A stretch of DNA of 5,015 nucleotides. Origin: Ignavibacteriales bacterium. GTDB lineage: Bacteria > Bacteroidota > Ignavibacteria > T3Sed10-11. The stretch lies in the NCBI GenBank assembly GCA_003560935.1, contig PWJF01000351.1:1-5015 (forward strand), given 5' to 3'. The translations under genes were made by a program, and so were the position numbers. Shown one piece after another: positions 1 to 5,015 of the stretch; the first letter of the stretch is position 1; each line of letters starts with the position of its first letter. The notes beneath the pieces were generated by a model. That model did not search any database, was not told the DNA's origin, and was given only the letters and a program-made list of their open reading frames with translations.

Positions 1-159
1 CGGCACATTTACAAGTGTCAAAGAACTCGTGACTAAAATCCAGCAGTACACTGACAACTACAATCGTCACCCGCGTCCCTTTGCGTGGACTGCAACTGCT
101 GATTCAATACTTGCCAAGATTGAACGACTTTGTCAAAGTATTTCCGGGACGAAACACTA
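1..159 (+). mobile_element. Right end of an IS630-family insertion sequence
   Basis: This is the 3' end of an insertion sequence whose body lies beyond the left edge. It is recognised from the transposase tail it encodes. IS630 elements are known to insert at TA and duplicate it. A TA lies at 158-159, exactly where homology of the neighbouring patatin gene stops, so the likely element end is base 157 with TA as the target duplication. On that reading the terminal repeat, read inward on the minus strand, would begin GTGTTTCGTCCCGGAAA. The other end of the element is not in the window, so the inverted repeat cannot be confirmed. Confidence 0.75.
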
Positions 160-160
160 G
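2..160 (+). CDS. IS630-family transposase, C-terminal fragment (5' end outside window)
   Basis: The open frame enters at the left edge and ends at TAG 158-160, giving 52 residues that start GTFTSVKELV and end CQSISGTKH. The pattern F-x-S-V-x-E-L, then Y-x-x-x-Y-N-x-x-P-x-P-F-x-W-T, then A-D-S-I-L-A-K-I, is the usual C-terminus of IS630/Tc1-mariner-like DDE transposases. The P-F-x-W-T segment is especially typical. The catalytic residues lie upstream, outside the window, so activity cannot be judged. The fragment reads towards the patatin gene and overlaps its extended frame on the opposite strand. The stop codon appears to be formed partly by the TA target site. I am confident of the family but not of the subgroup. 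Confidence 0.85.
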   Translation, partial: GTFTSVKELVTKIQQYTDNYNRHPRPFAWTATADSILAKIERLCQSISGTKH

Positions 161-886
161 CCGCAAACCAAGTGTTTGACGGTTATATACATACGGACTG
201 CTGGTCGGATGTGTTCGGGTAAACTCCTTGTTCTCCTCTTCATAGTATTTCGTATCCCTCGCAGCATAGGATTCTTTTTGCATATCGATGTACTTCTCGC
301 GATCAAACAACTTGACCGGATAATTCAACTGCACGCCGCCGTCGACGTAAACGTCCTCCCGCGGCATATATCGTACGGCGGTAAAGAACAGGGGGATCGA
401 CATCGATATTCGCACGGCTGTTGCAAGCGGCATACCGGCATTTCGTTCTGCGGAAAAAACCTCCGAATAACCGGTGGACAGGTTCGTACCGACGACGTAG
501 AGAGCGGGGCGACCGCTGCTTTCAAGATCACCGAACGTTGCATTTTCACTTCCGAGTTTATCTTTGATAAGTTCTCCGATCCAGTTCAGAAAGTAATCCC
601 CCCGATTCCAGCCGAATCTGCTCACCAGGCGGTAGGAATTACGAATCCATCCCCCGGAACTGTCCATGAAACTATTGAAATCCAAGGACCTGAGTATATC
701 CAGTTGCTCCTGGAGCGAGTACCCCAGAGCGTTTATGAGGGCATTGATGGCACCGGCGCTCGTACCACCGAACCGTGTGATATTGGCGAGAATTCCCCGC
801 TGCTCGAGGACCTGAAGAGCGCCCACATACGCGATCCCCCTCACTCCTCCGCCTTCAAATACAAAGTTGCGAAATTGAATAGGCAT
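104..886 (-). pseudogene. Patatin-like phospholipase, 3' end truncated by IS630 insertion
   Basis: Patatin-like proteins are lipid acyl hydrolases with a Ser-Asp dyad. All N-terminal catalytic elements are present: the oxyanion-hole motif GGGVRG (residues 12-17), the nucleophile elbow GTSAG (41-45, Ser43) and the DGG motif (182-184, Asp182). The long stretch L-Y-V-V-G-T-N-L to S-I-P-L-F-F (129-168) is also typical. The start is ATG at 884-886, with GAAGG (plus positions 895-899) 8 bases upstream. Family resemblance ends at T-L-G-L-R-L (238-243). The codon for Leu243 is the complement of the transposase TAG, and residues 244-260 are read from the insertion sequence. Relatives that I recall continue for several tens of residues beyond this point, so the product is probably unstable or altered, although both catalytic residues remain. 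There is no signal peptide, so the product would be cytoplasmic. It is the last gene of the leftward series. Confidence 0.9.
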
Positions 887-894
887 GTCGGATA

Positions 895-918
895 CCTTCG
901 CTGATAATTAATTATAAT
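895..918 (-). promoter_or_regulatory. Possible -10 box and ribosome binding site before the patatin gene
   Basis: Read on the minus strand, the 84-base gap between the small helical gene and the patatin holds a perfect TATAAT within the palindrome ATTATAAT (911-918) and a GAAGG at 895-899, 8 bases before the ATG. No good TTGACA-like -35 sits about 17 bases upstream of the TATAAT. The ribosome binding site is well supported. The promoter is a weak suggestion, but the larger gap also fits separate initiation. Confidence 0.35.
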
Positions 919-962
919 CGTTCGTAAATAATCGCCGTATATTCGAATCGAGCATAGAATAC

Positions 963-979
963 ATCAGGTTTTACCTGAT
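963..979 (-). other. Short hairpin over the stop codon of the small helical gene
   Basis: ATCAGGT (963-969) and ACCTGAT (973-979) form a perfect 7-bp stem with a 3-base loop and span the TAA at 971-973. No T-run follows on the minus strand, so this is not a classical terminator. It might slow transcription or protect the 3' end of the message, or it may be chance. Confidence 0.3.
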
Positions 980-1285
980 TACCGCTTTTGCCATATCTCT
1001 CAATACTTTTATCACCGCATTTGCCGCTTTTTGTGCTACGGCTTTCTTCATCACCGCTATGGCATGCATCTCCGCTTCGAAAATCAATTTCTCATTTTCA
1101 AGTCTGGATAGAAACCTTTTTTCCGTAAGTTCCCCTTTAATATACAGGTCGGTGAGCAATGCCAGTCTCTCCTTGCGCCTCTGAAGAATGTCCGTTACCT
1201 CTCCCGAAATATCCTTCCAATCATTTTTCACAATCTTCTTCACCTCGCTGATCATTCGAGCGACAGCTTCATTAATATCAAACAT
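971..1285 (-). CDS. Small all-helical protein of unknown function (104 aa)
   Basis: The product is charged and apparently almost wholly alpha-helical, with no signal peptide and no cysteine. It starts MFDINEAVARM. A mixed middle (I-K-G-E-L-T-E-K-R-F-L-S-R-L-E) is followed by an Ala/Val/Lys-rich amphipathic C-terminus (about residues 72-104, A-V-A-Q-K-A-A-N-A-V-I-K-V-L). The start is set by the ribosome binding site. A GTG at 1292-1294 would give three more residues, but AAGGTGGAGG (1288-1297) overlaps that GTG and lies just before the ATG at 1283-1285, so the ATG is preferred. From memory, small proteins with the same plan (Phe-Asp-Ile near the start, a Gly-x-Ile/Leu-Thr-Glu middle, an Ala-Asn-Ala-x-x-x-V-L-R-D-like end) sit beside small lipoproteins like the next gene. 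I cannot verify this or name a family. It lies 32 bases after the lipoprotein gene and is probably cotranscribed. The C-terminal helix could bind membrane or another helix, which is inference. Confidence 0.8.
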   Translation of the reverse strand: MFDINEAVARMISEVKKIVKNDWKDISGEVTDILQRRKERLALLTDLYIKGELTEKRFLSRLENEKLIFEAEMHAIAVMKKAVAQKAANAVIKVLRDMAKAVIR

Positions 1286-1287
1286 TT

Positions 1288-1297
1288 CCTCCACCTT
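1288..1297 (-). promoter_or_regulatory. Ribosome binding site deciding the start of the small helical gene
   Basis: The minus strand reads AAGGTGGAGG followed by AA and then ATG. Pairing through AAGGTGG leaves a 5-base spacer to the ATG at 1283-1285. The alternative GTG start lies inside this purine run and would have no room for a binding site. Confidence 0.7.
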
Positions 1298-1317
1298 TTA
1301 ATGATGATGAGCATTTC

Positions 1318-1785
1318 TTATTGAGCCCGTTCCTTCCACTCCTCCGCCGCAAGCATTGATTTAAAAAGATCCTGAAAGTATCTCCGATTTATTATGATTT
1401 CACCGTCGGATATACTCCCATCTTCTTTATGTTCATCCCTATATTCCTGCCATAAATCCAGGGCTATTTCGCATATACGGGTACTGTGCCTGTTGAGAGG
1501 ACGTACAGAATTTTTAAGGTATAAAGAGCGGAGTGCCAGTTCTATTTCCACATATGCTCCGGCGAAATTATGGTACGCGCGTTCCTCGGTACCGCTCCGG
1601 CTGAATTCGAGCATGTCCGCACAGAACCGGTCGATCATGAGCGAAGCTTCTACAATTTCTTCTGCAAGCGATGCATCATAATCCGGCAGTAATCTGACGG
1701 CACAAGAAGCAGCCGTCAGCAGTATCGCCGCGCTGAATAAAAATATGATCGAACGCATTTTTAAGCAGGTTATTGATGATTTCAT
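1318..1785 (-). CDS. Small envelope protein, candidate lipoprotein (155 aa)
   Basis: The N-terminus has a basic start (Lys2, Lys9, Arg11), a hydrophobic run (about 13-24, S-I-I-F-L-F-S-A-A-I-L-L) and a lipobox-like T-A-A-S-C with Cys28 as the probable lipidated residue. Ser at -1 is acceptable, but Ala at -3 is unusual, so ordinary signal-peptide cleavage or an anchor is possible. The mature part of about 127 residues looks helical and begins L-L-P-D-Y-D-A. It has a centre A-Y-x-x-F-x-x-x-Y-V-E-I-E-L-A-L-R-S-L followed by R-P-L-N-R-H. I recall this Y-D ... Y-x-x-x-x-V-x-x-x-x-L ... R-P-x-N plan from small lipoproteins next to genes like the one downstream, but cannot name a family. The ATG at 1783-1785 has an excellent AAGGAGG 5 bases upstream. 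The internal Met10 has none. It lies 29 bases after the amidase gene. Confidence 0.8.
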   Translation of the reverse strand: MKSSITCLKMRSIIFLFSAAILLTAASCAVRLLPDYDASLAEEIVEASLMIDRFCADMLEFSRSGTEERAYHNFAGAYVEIELALRSLYLKNSVRPLNRHSTRICEIALDLWQEYRDEHKEDGSISDGEIIINRRYFQDLFKSMLAAEEWKERAQ

Positions 1786-1790
1786 CGTAG

Positions 1791-1797
1791 CCTCCTT
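1791..1797 (-). promoter_or_regulatory. Strong ribosome binding site of the lipoprotein gene
   Basis: A perfect AAGGAGG on the minus strand lies 5 bases before the ATG at 1783-1785, in the 29-base gap after the amidase stop. It selects the longer form over the internal Met10 start (1756-1758), and it is the strongest such site in the window. Confidence 0.75.
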
Positions 1798-1814
1798 TTG
1801 TAACTTCCGGACAA

Positions 1815-2639
1815 TTACTTAGCTTCAGTAATATACCTTCCGTGCACCCAACCCTGTACATCCATTTGTCCTTTGACTTTTCCTATGACATCCACCAAAC
1901 GCCAGCTCCCCTGCGCGCGAATTATTTCGACCTTCGTACCCTTGGGGAGCGGACTCACGGTTAACCGTTCATGCTGCGTACCGGGTCCGGTTCTTATGTT
2001 GAGTGCGGTAATAGTTTTATATTGAATTTCTTCTTCGTCCGCCCTGCCGATGAGTCTGCCCCGAAAGCTTTGTATCGGAAAAGCGGGCCCCGGATCGTTC
2101 TTCCTCCCCGGAGAAATATCATCATGTCCGACGACATCACCGAGATCGTAGTAGTTCATAATAAGTAACGAAACTTCGAGAGCTTTTTCGATCTGTACCT
2201 GGGTATACAGATGCCACCCGGCGGGCTCGGATTCATTCTTATGCGTCGCCTCGATCACATCTTCCTCATCGTATTCGGTACCGAACCAGGACTGCCATTT
2301 GTTTCCGTGACGTATGAGTTTACCGGCGTTGTCGAGCTCTATGCCGATGGAATATTTGTTCAATCCTTTCAGACCATTCCATGAACTCGGTCCCGCATGC
2401 CATGCAATAGTATCGAACGGAACGAGCTGTACGACCGAACCGTCCCTCCCGATCACGATATGGGCGGAAGCTTTGCTTGCAGAATTCGCAAGCCAGCTCA
2501 CCGAGCTTTCGGCACTCCGGCCGGCGGTATAATGCATCACAAGATAACGGTGGTCTATCTTTCCGCCGGTGTTCGGACTTTTCCTGAACGGCAGCGGTGT
2601 GCCGTCGTCGTTACAGAGTTTATGGCGGAGGATTTTCAT
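1815..2639 (-). CDS. N-acetylmuramoyl-L-alanine amidase (Amidase_2/AmpD type) with C-terminal SH3b domain
   Basis: The enzyme cleaves the amide bond between N-acetylmuramic acid and L-alanine of the stem peptide. The catalytic domain covers about residues 25-195. The zinc ligands are visible: His36 in V-M-H-Y-T-A-G, then His172 and Asp182 in G-H-D-D-I-S-P-G-R-K-N-D-P-G, with the conserved Lys180 between them. This spacing matches AmpD His154/Lys162/Asp164. Supporting blocks are A-S-A-H-I-V-I-G-R-D-G (58-67), A-W-H-A-G (79-83) and S-I-G-I-E-L (97-102). A bacterial SH3 domain follows at about 207-272, with L-N-I-R-T-G-P-G (213-220) and G-W-V-H-G-R-Y-I (263-270), and probably binds the wall. There is no signal peptide, so the product is cytosolic unless released in the manner of an endolysin. 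The ATG has only a weak upstream purine stretch. The gene is in the same frame as the membrane protein upstream, separated by its TAA and 12 sense codons. Confidence 0.93.
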   Translation of the reverse strand: MKILRHKLCNDDGTPLPFRKSPNTGGKIDHRYLVMHYTAGRSAESSVSWLANSASKASAHIVIGRDGSVVQLVPFDTIAWHAGPSSWNGLKGLNKYSIGIELDNAGKLIRHGNKWQSWFGTEYDEEDVIEATHKNESEPAGWHLYTQVQIEKALEVSLLIMNYYDLGDVVGHDDISPGRKNDPGPAFPIQSFRGRLIGRADEEEIQYKTITALNIRTGPGTQHERLTVSPLPKGTKVEIIRAQGSWRLVDVIGKVKGQMDVQGWVHGRYITEAK

Positions 2640-2675
2640 TCCATAACCCGCGTTAATTATACCATCTTCGATATC

Positions 2676-4076
2676 TTACTGCTCTGATCTTTTAAGAGCA
2701 TTAATGCCGCGTATTCCGAATAACGCACCGAGAGCGGATAGGGCAAATACCGCTCCTTCGGTAAAAAATTCGGCATCAAATTCAATGTGTAGTAAATTAA
2801 TTCCGACGGCATAATACACGCCTGCAACGAGCAAACCAATACCGACCCCTTCGATTGCAGACGTAAGATAGGGACTCTTCTTCCCCGGCGATTCTGATTT
2901 TCTTCTCGATATCAAACCCCCGATAATTCCCCCGAAAATCGCTGCACCGAGAAAAGGGAACGGAAATACAAATCGAAGATCGATCTCGGCGTCCTGAAAA
3001 TGCGGAGAGACCGCTCTTATTCTGGAAATTCCAAGTCCTGCCGATCGTAATCGCACCGTCCCCGCTCCGGTCTGATCGATGGTCAAAATATTATTCTCAA
3101 ATATTCCCGGATTCGCTGTCACCGTGATGCTCACCGGATCACGGATTGTATGACCCTTAATTCGTACCGTTAATTTGGTGGACTCAATCCCCCATCCCTG
3201 AATTTTCGGCGGCGGGTTCTCGAATACAAGCGCCGGTCGAACGGGAAGCCGTATCGATACCCCTTCTAAATCGGATTGCATTATTATTCTGACATCTACC
3301 GAATCCATAGGATCGCTATCATGAACGTTAACCGACGATAAGGGTAACAGAGTATGATTTAATGACAGAGTCCGGGGTGAAATGTCGTCAACATCGGCTA
3401 TGAACTGCAGTGGAATGCTTGGGTGAAATTCCCGTACTTGTTCCGGATTATTGATATCGACTAATGCGATATGAAACTTACCCTCGAAAATTTGTTCCGG
3501 CTTTTTCAGAGAGAGGCTTCTATCCGGAATAACCACCGGCCGTATTGCTATAATATCGGAATGATCCTGCAGCTGAATCAATATAAGATTATTCAGATAA
3601 CGCATATCCTTTTGAAGTTCCTCTTCTTCGGAGATATACCGGCTAACGGAAGGCGAGACCGGCACTAATTTCTCATCTGCACGGACAATAATGTACGTAT
3701 CACGATCAAGTTGTATGTTTTGCTCCGTTTCGATTCTTGTCGTTCTTTCTATTTCCCCATCCCGGACAACCGTGAGCTGTTTATCTATCAATTGCCTCGG
3801 TATACGCATTTGAAGTATTTCACGATTCAAGCTCTCTGCCCGAACATGCTGTTCCTGTAGATATGCTTCGACAGTATGAACCGCGCTGTAATCCGGTTGA
3901 CTATCTATCGTTTGACCGGATCTGACTGCTCGAATTCCTTCGTGGATAAGCGTATCTTCCTGCACCTGCAGTTCCCGCACAATAGACTCTGCAGCAGGAA
4001 TTAATCTTTGATGATTTATTAAATTGAACACGATAATGAAGAAAATAACGAAAAGTACATGCAAATTATTTTTCAT
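2676..4076 (-). CDS. Membrane protein with large ectodomain, Ig-like domain and three C-terminal helices (466 aa)
   Basis: I do not recognise a named family. Starting at the ATG at 4074-4076, the protein has a hydrophobic N-terminal segment (residues 3-21, signal or anchor) and a long soluble region (about 25-368). Three hydrophobic helices follow (about 372-390, 407-429, 437-458). The loop between the second and third helices is basic (S-R-R-K-S-E-S-P-G-K-K), as is the C-terminus (L-K-R-S-E-Q). This fits those parts being cytoplasmic and the soluble region periplasmic. Residues 290-371 resemble a bacterial Ig-like domain of the invasin/Big type: P-V-S-I-T-V-T-A-N-P-G, then T-I-D-Q-T-G-A-G-T-V-R-L-R-S-A-G-L-G. 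The N-terminal 25-160 region is rich in Glu, Gln and Arg and probably helical. An ATG six codons upstream (4092-4094) lacks a ribosome binding site, whereas AAAGGA (4086-4091) lies 9 bases before the chosen start. It is the first gene of the probable operon. Confidence 0.82.
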   Translation of the reverse strand: MKNNLHVLFVIFFIIVFNLINHQRLIPAAESIVRELQVQEDTLIHEGIRAVRSGQTIDSQPDYSAVHTVEAYLQEQHVRAESLNREILQMRIPRQLIDKQLTVVRDGEIERTTRIETEQNIQLDRDTYIIVRADEKLVPVSPSVSRYISEEEELQKDMRYLNNLILIQLQDHSDIIAIRPVVIPDRSLSLKKPEQIFEGKFHIALVDINNPEQVREFHPSIPLQFIADVDDISPRTLSLNHTLLPLSSVNVHDSDPMDSVDVRIIMQSDLEGVSIRLPVRPALVFENPPPKIQGWGIESTKLTVRIKGHTIRDPVSITVTANPGIFENNILTIDQTGAGTVRLRSAGLGISRIRAVSPHFQDAEIDLRFVFPFPFLGAAIFGGIIGGLISRRKSESPGKKSPYLTSAIEGVGIGLLVAGVYYAVGINLLHIEFDAEFFTEGAVFALSALGALFGIRGINALKRSEQ

Positions 4077-4085
4077 TTTACTAGT

Positions 4086-4091
4086 TCCTTT
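4086..4091 (-). promoter_or_regulatory. Ribosome binding site choosing the second ATG of the membrane-protein gene
   Basis: AAAGGA on the minus strand lies 9 bases upstream of the ATG at 4074-4076. The sequence before the alternative ATG at 4092-4094 (GTAATAA) has no such site. I found no convincing -35/-10 pair further upstream. TATAAG and TATAAA are present at about 4099-4120, but without a matching -35. Confidence 0.5.
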
Positions 4092-4321
4092 CATTTATTA
4101 CTTATATCGAATTTTATAAGGATAGGGATCGATACTACACACCCACCTTAGTCCAATACCGGCAATACATTCATAATATCATGCGATCTTTCGGGCAAGG
4201 TGTATTTTGAGTGAAAGAACTCTTTTCTCGGAACCCGGGTTAATTACATACTTCCACCATTGATCTGCTAAAAGTACGTCATGTATCCGAATACAAATAT
4301 GTTTAAGACATCCTGTGAATC

Positions 4322-4410
4322 GCAGCACTCCATTGCTGCAGGGGTCAGAGCCAATCCAGCCTAACAATTTTTGAATCATGCGCCGGTCTATACGGCAGAC
4401 GGGGTCAAAG
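4322..4410 (+). repeat. Two hairpin + GGGGTCARAG repeat units
   Basis: GGGGTCAGAG (4341-4350) and GGGGTCAAAG (4401-4410) differ at one base and lie exactly 60 bases apart. Each is directly preceded by a small hairpin: GCAGCA/TGCTGC with a 6-base loop (4322-4339), and GTCT/AGAC with a 7-base loop (4386-4400), the latter overlapping an alternative GCCG/CGGC stem (4382-4396). A hairpin followed by a conserved short tract recalls the ends of IS200-like elements and the palindromes handled by REP-associated tyrosine transposases. No such transposase is seen here. This is a pattern-based suggestion only. Confidence 0.4.
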
Positions 4411-4673
4411 CACTCTATATTATTGTTAATACCTTTATTTTCAATCTGCCTGTCGTACAATCTCCACACGGATGGTGAATAGCGGATCGTGGAGAGGTTA
4501 GATTTTGTACGCAATAATTTACGTGATTCGCTATTTTAATAAGTAATTTTGAAAAAGTCAAGGGGGAATAAAAATTTATTTTCGTTATAAATAATACGGG
4601 GTCACCAGGTGTAGTGTGTATTCGTGAGGGAAAAAAGGACAAGATTGGAAGCTAATGACCGTACCGCAGCAAG

Positions 4674-4819
4674 CGATGGGGGTTGTCCAAAAAGTCACCA
4701 AAAGGTGTCATCCTGGCAGCGAAGCCAAGGATCTTTTCCTCGATTTTGCACGAGATTCTTCTCCCGACAAGTCGGGATCAGAATGACATTAGACCGAAAC
4801 AACTTTTTGTACCCCATCG
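4674..4819. repeat. Nested inverted-repeat element, MITE-like (about 146 bp)
   Basis: The outer arms are CGATGGGG-N6-CAAAAAGT (4674-4695) and, as complement, CGATGGGG-N2-CAAAAAGT (4802-4819): sixteen identical bases apart from the spacer length. Inside lie TGTCATCCTG (4706-4715) and CAGAATGACA (4779-4788), which pair at 9 of 10 positions, then AAGGATCT (4727-4734) and AGATTCTT (4753-4760), which pair at 7 of 8. The centre has CTCG/CGAG (4739-4742, 4751-4754) around an 8-base loop. The right arm contains its own perfect hairpin, TCCCGAC-AA-GTCGGGA (4762-4777). The TGTCATCCTG...AGAATGACA core, with AGCGAAG and GGATCT motifs, is of a type I recognise as a dispersed intergenic repeat in many environmental bacterial genomes. 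It encodes nothing. No target duplication is evident. Confidence 0.65.
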
Positions 4820-4888
4820 AATAATACAACACTTCTCACAACCTCAAATTATCGTGGTAATGGAATCTACTTTGCCTTCCCACTTCTC

Positions 4889-5015
4889 TCACACCCTCTC
4901 CAGCTCCTCCAGTATCCTTACCATACCGTACGTATCGAGCTTGCAATAATCGCACAGTGCATTACGGATCCCGGATATCTTTTCGGGATCGGTTTCGGAA
5001 AGCAGGTACTCGTAC
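4889..5015 (-). CDS. C-terminal end of a DUF2779-like protein (5' part outside window)
   Basis: The minus-strand frame enters at the right edge and ends at TGA 4889-4891, giving 41 residues that start YEYLLSETDP and end ILEELERV. The segment I-R-N-A-L-C-D-Y-C-K-L-D-T-Y-G-M-V-R-I-L resembles the C-terminus of DUF2779 proteins, where a Y-C-x-x-D-T-x-x-M-V motif is typical. It also fits the Y-x-x-x-D final motif of DEDD-type 3'-5' exonucleases. Only this tail is visible, so the family call rests on one motif. The gene reads in the same direction as the envelope operon but about 810 bases upstream of it, so it is probably a separate unit. The nested repeat element lies about 70 bases past its stop. 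Confidence 0.6.
   Translation of the reverse strand, partial: YEYLLSETDPEKISGIRNALCDYCKLDTYGMVRILEELERV

Larger units (their letters stand above)
4077..4888. other. Gene-free region of about 810 bases
   Basis: No reading frame here has both a plausible start signal and protein-like composition. The stretch should hold the operon promoter (left part) and the 3' flank of the right-edge gene. What can be seen is a pair of hairpin-plus-GGGGTCARAG units (4322-4410), a third GGGGTCA at 4598-4604, an A/T-rich stretch at about 4500-4597 and a nested inverted-repeat element (4674-4819). No tRNA or known RNA family was recognised. The density of repeats suggests a landing site for small mobile elements. 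Confidence 0.6.

Noticed and set aside
158..886. Patatin as a CBASS-type (CapV) effector
   Set aside because: No cyclic-nucleotide synthase or other CBASS gene is in the window, and the sequence looks like the common stand-alone bacterial patatin type.
176..904. Plus-strand open frame of 242 codons
   Set aside because: It is the antisense shadow of the patatin gene, whose minus-strand product carries clear catalytic motifs. The plus-strand product has no family character.
1676..1861. Minus-strand open frame bridging the amidase and lipoprotein genes
   Set aside because: It overlaps both well-supported genes in another frame and has no ribosome binding site or motif.
4179..4514. Minus-strand open frame of 111 codons
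   Set aside because: It runs across both GGGGTCARAG units and their hairpins, lacks a ribosome binding site, and its product is rich in Cys, Trp and Ile with no recognisable motif. It is kept as non-coding, although a decayed gene cannot be fully excluded.
4762..4777. TCCCGACAAGTCGGGA hairpin as a terminator of the right-edge gene
   Set aside because: It is a perfect stem but lacks a following T-run on either strand and belongs to the larger repeat element.
4624..4949. Two overlapping plus-strand open frames
   Set aside because: They translate the inverted-repeat element and the antisense of the right-edge gene. Composition is not protein-like and no start signal is present.
1..5015. CRISPR array, tRNA or rRNA
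   Set aside because: No regularly spaced direct repeats of CRISPR length and no recognisable tRNA or rRNA sequence were seen on either strand.

Overview
The window comes from a bacterium, probably a diderm: it encodes a candidate lipoprotein, a membrane protein with a large domain predicted to lie in the periplasm, and a peptidoglycan amidase. Base composition looks intermediate. The genus cannot be settled from the sequence. A spirochaete or another environmental Gram-negative lineage is possible, but that is a guess. All intact genes and the partial gene at the right edge read leftwards (minus strand). The only plus-strand coding sequence is the end of a transposase at the left edge.

Layout, left to right. 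At 2-160 is the C-terminal tail of an IS630-family transposase, cut by the window edge. It converges on a patatin-like phospholipase gene (about 158-886, minus) whose 3' part is lost. Patatin homology stops within a codon or two of the transposase stop, and the reading frame then runs 17 codons into the insertion sequence. To the right follow a small helical protein (971-1285), a candidate lipoprotein (1318-1785), an N-acetylmuramoyl-L-alanine amidase with a C-terminal SH3b domain (1815-2639) and a four-helix membrane protein with an Ig-like ectodomain (2676-4076). Transcription would run from the membrane protein down to the patatin. The first four genes are 29 to 36 bases apart, so they look like one operon. 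The patatin follows after 85 bases and may have its own promoter.

About 810 bases (4077-4888) hold no convincing gene. They contain two hairpin-plus-GGGGTCARAG units (4322-4410) and a nested inverted-repeat element of about 146 bp (4674-4819) that looks like a miniature mobile element. At the right edge (4889-5015, minus) is the last 41 codons of a protein resembling the C-terminus of DUF2779 family members.

How the genes may work together is inference. The amidase cuts peptidoglycan, the lipoprotein and membrane protein are envelope proteins, and the patatin would hydrolyse lipids. The run therefore looks like an envelope-directed or lysis-like cassette, now damaged at its distal end by an IS insertion. 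The pairing of the small helical protein with the lipoprotein resembles a combination I believe recurs in other bacteria, and it is the best candidate here for an undescribed module.
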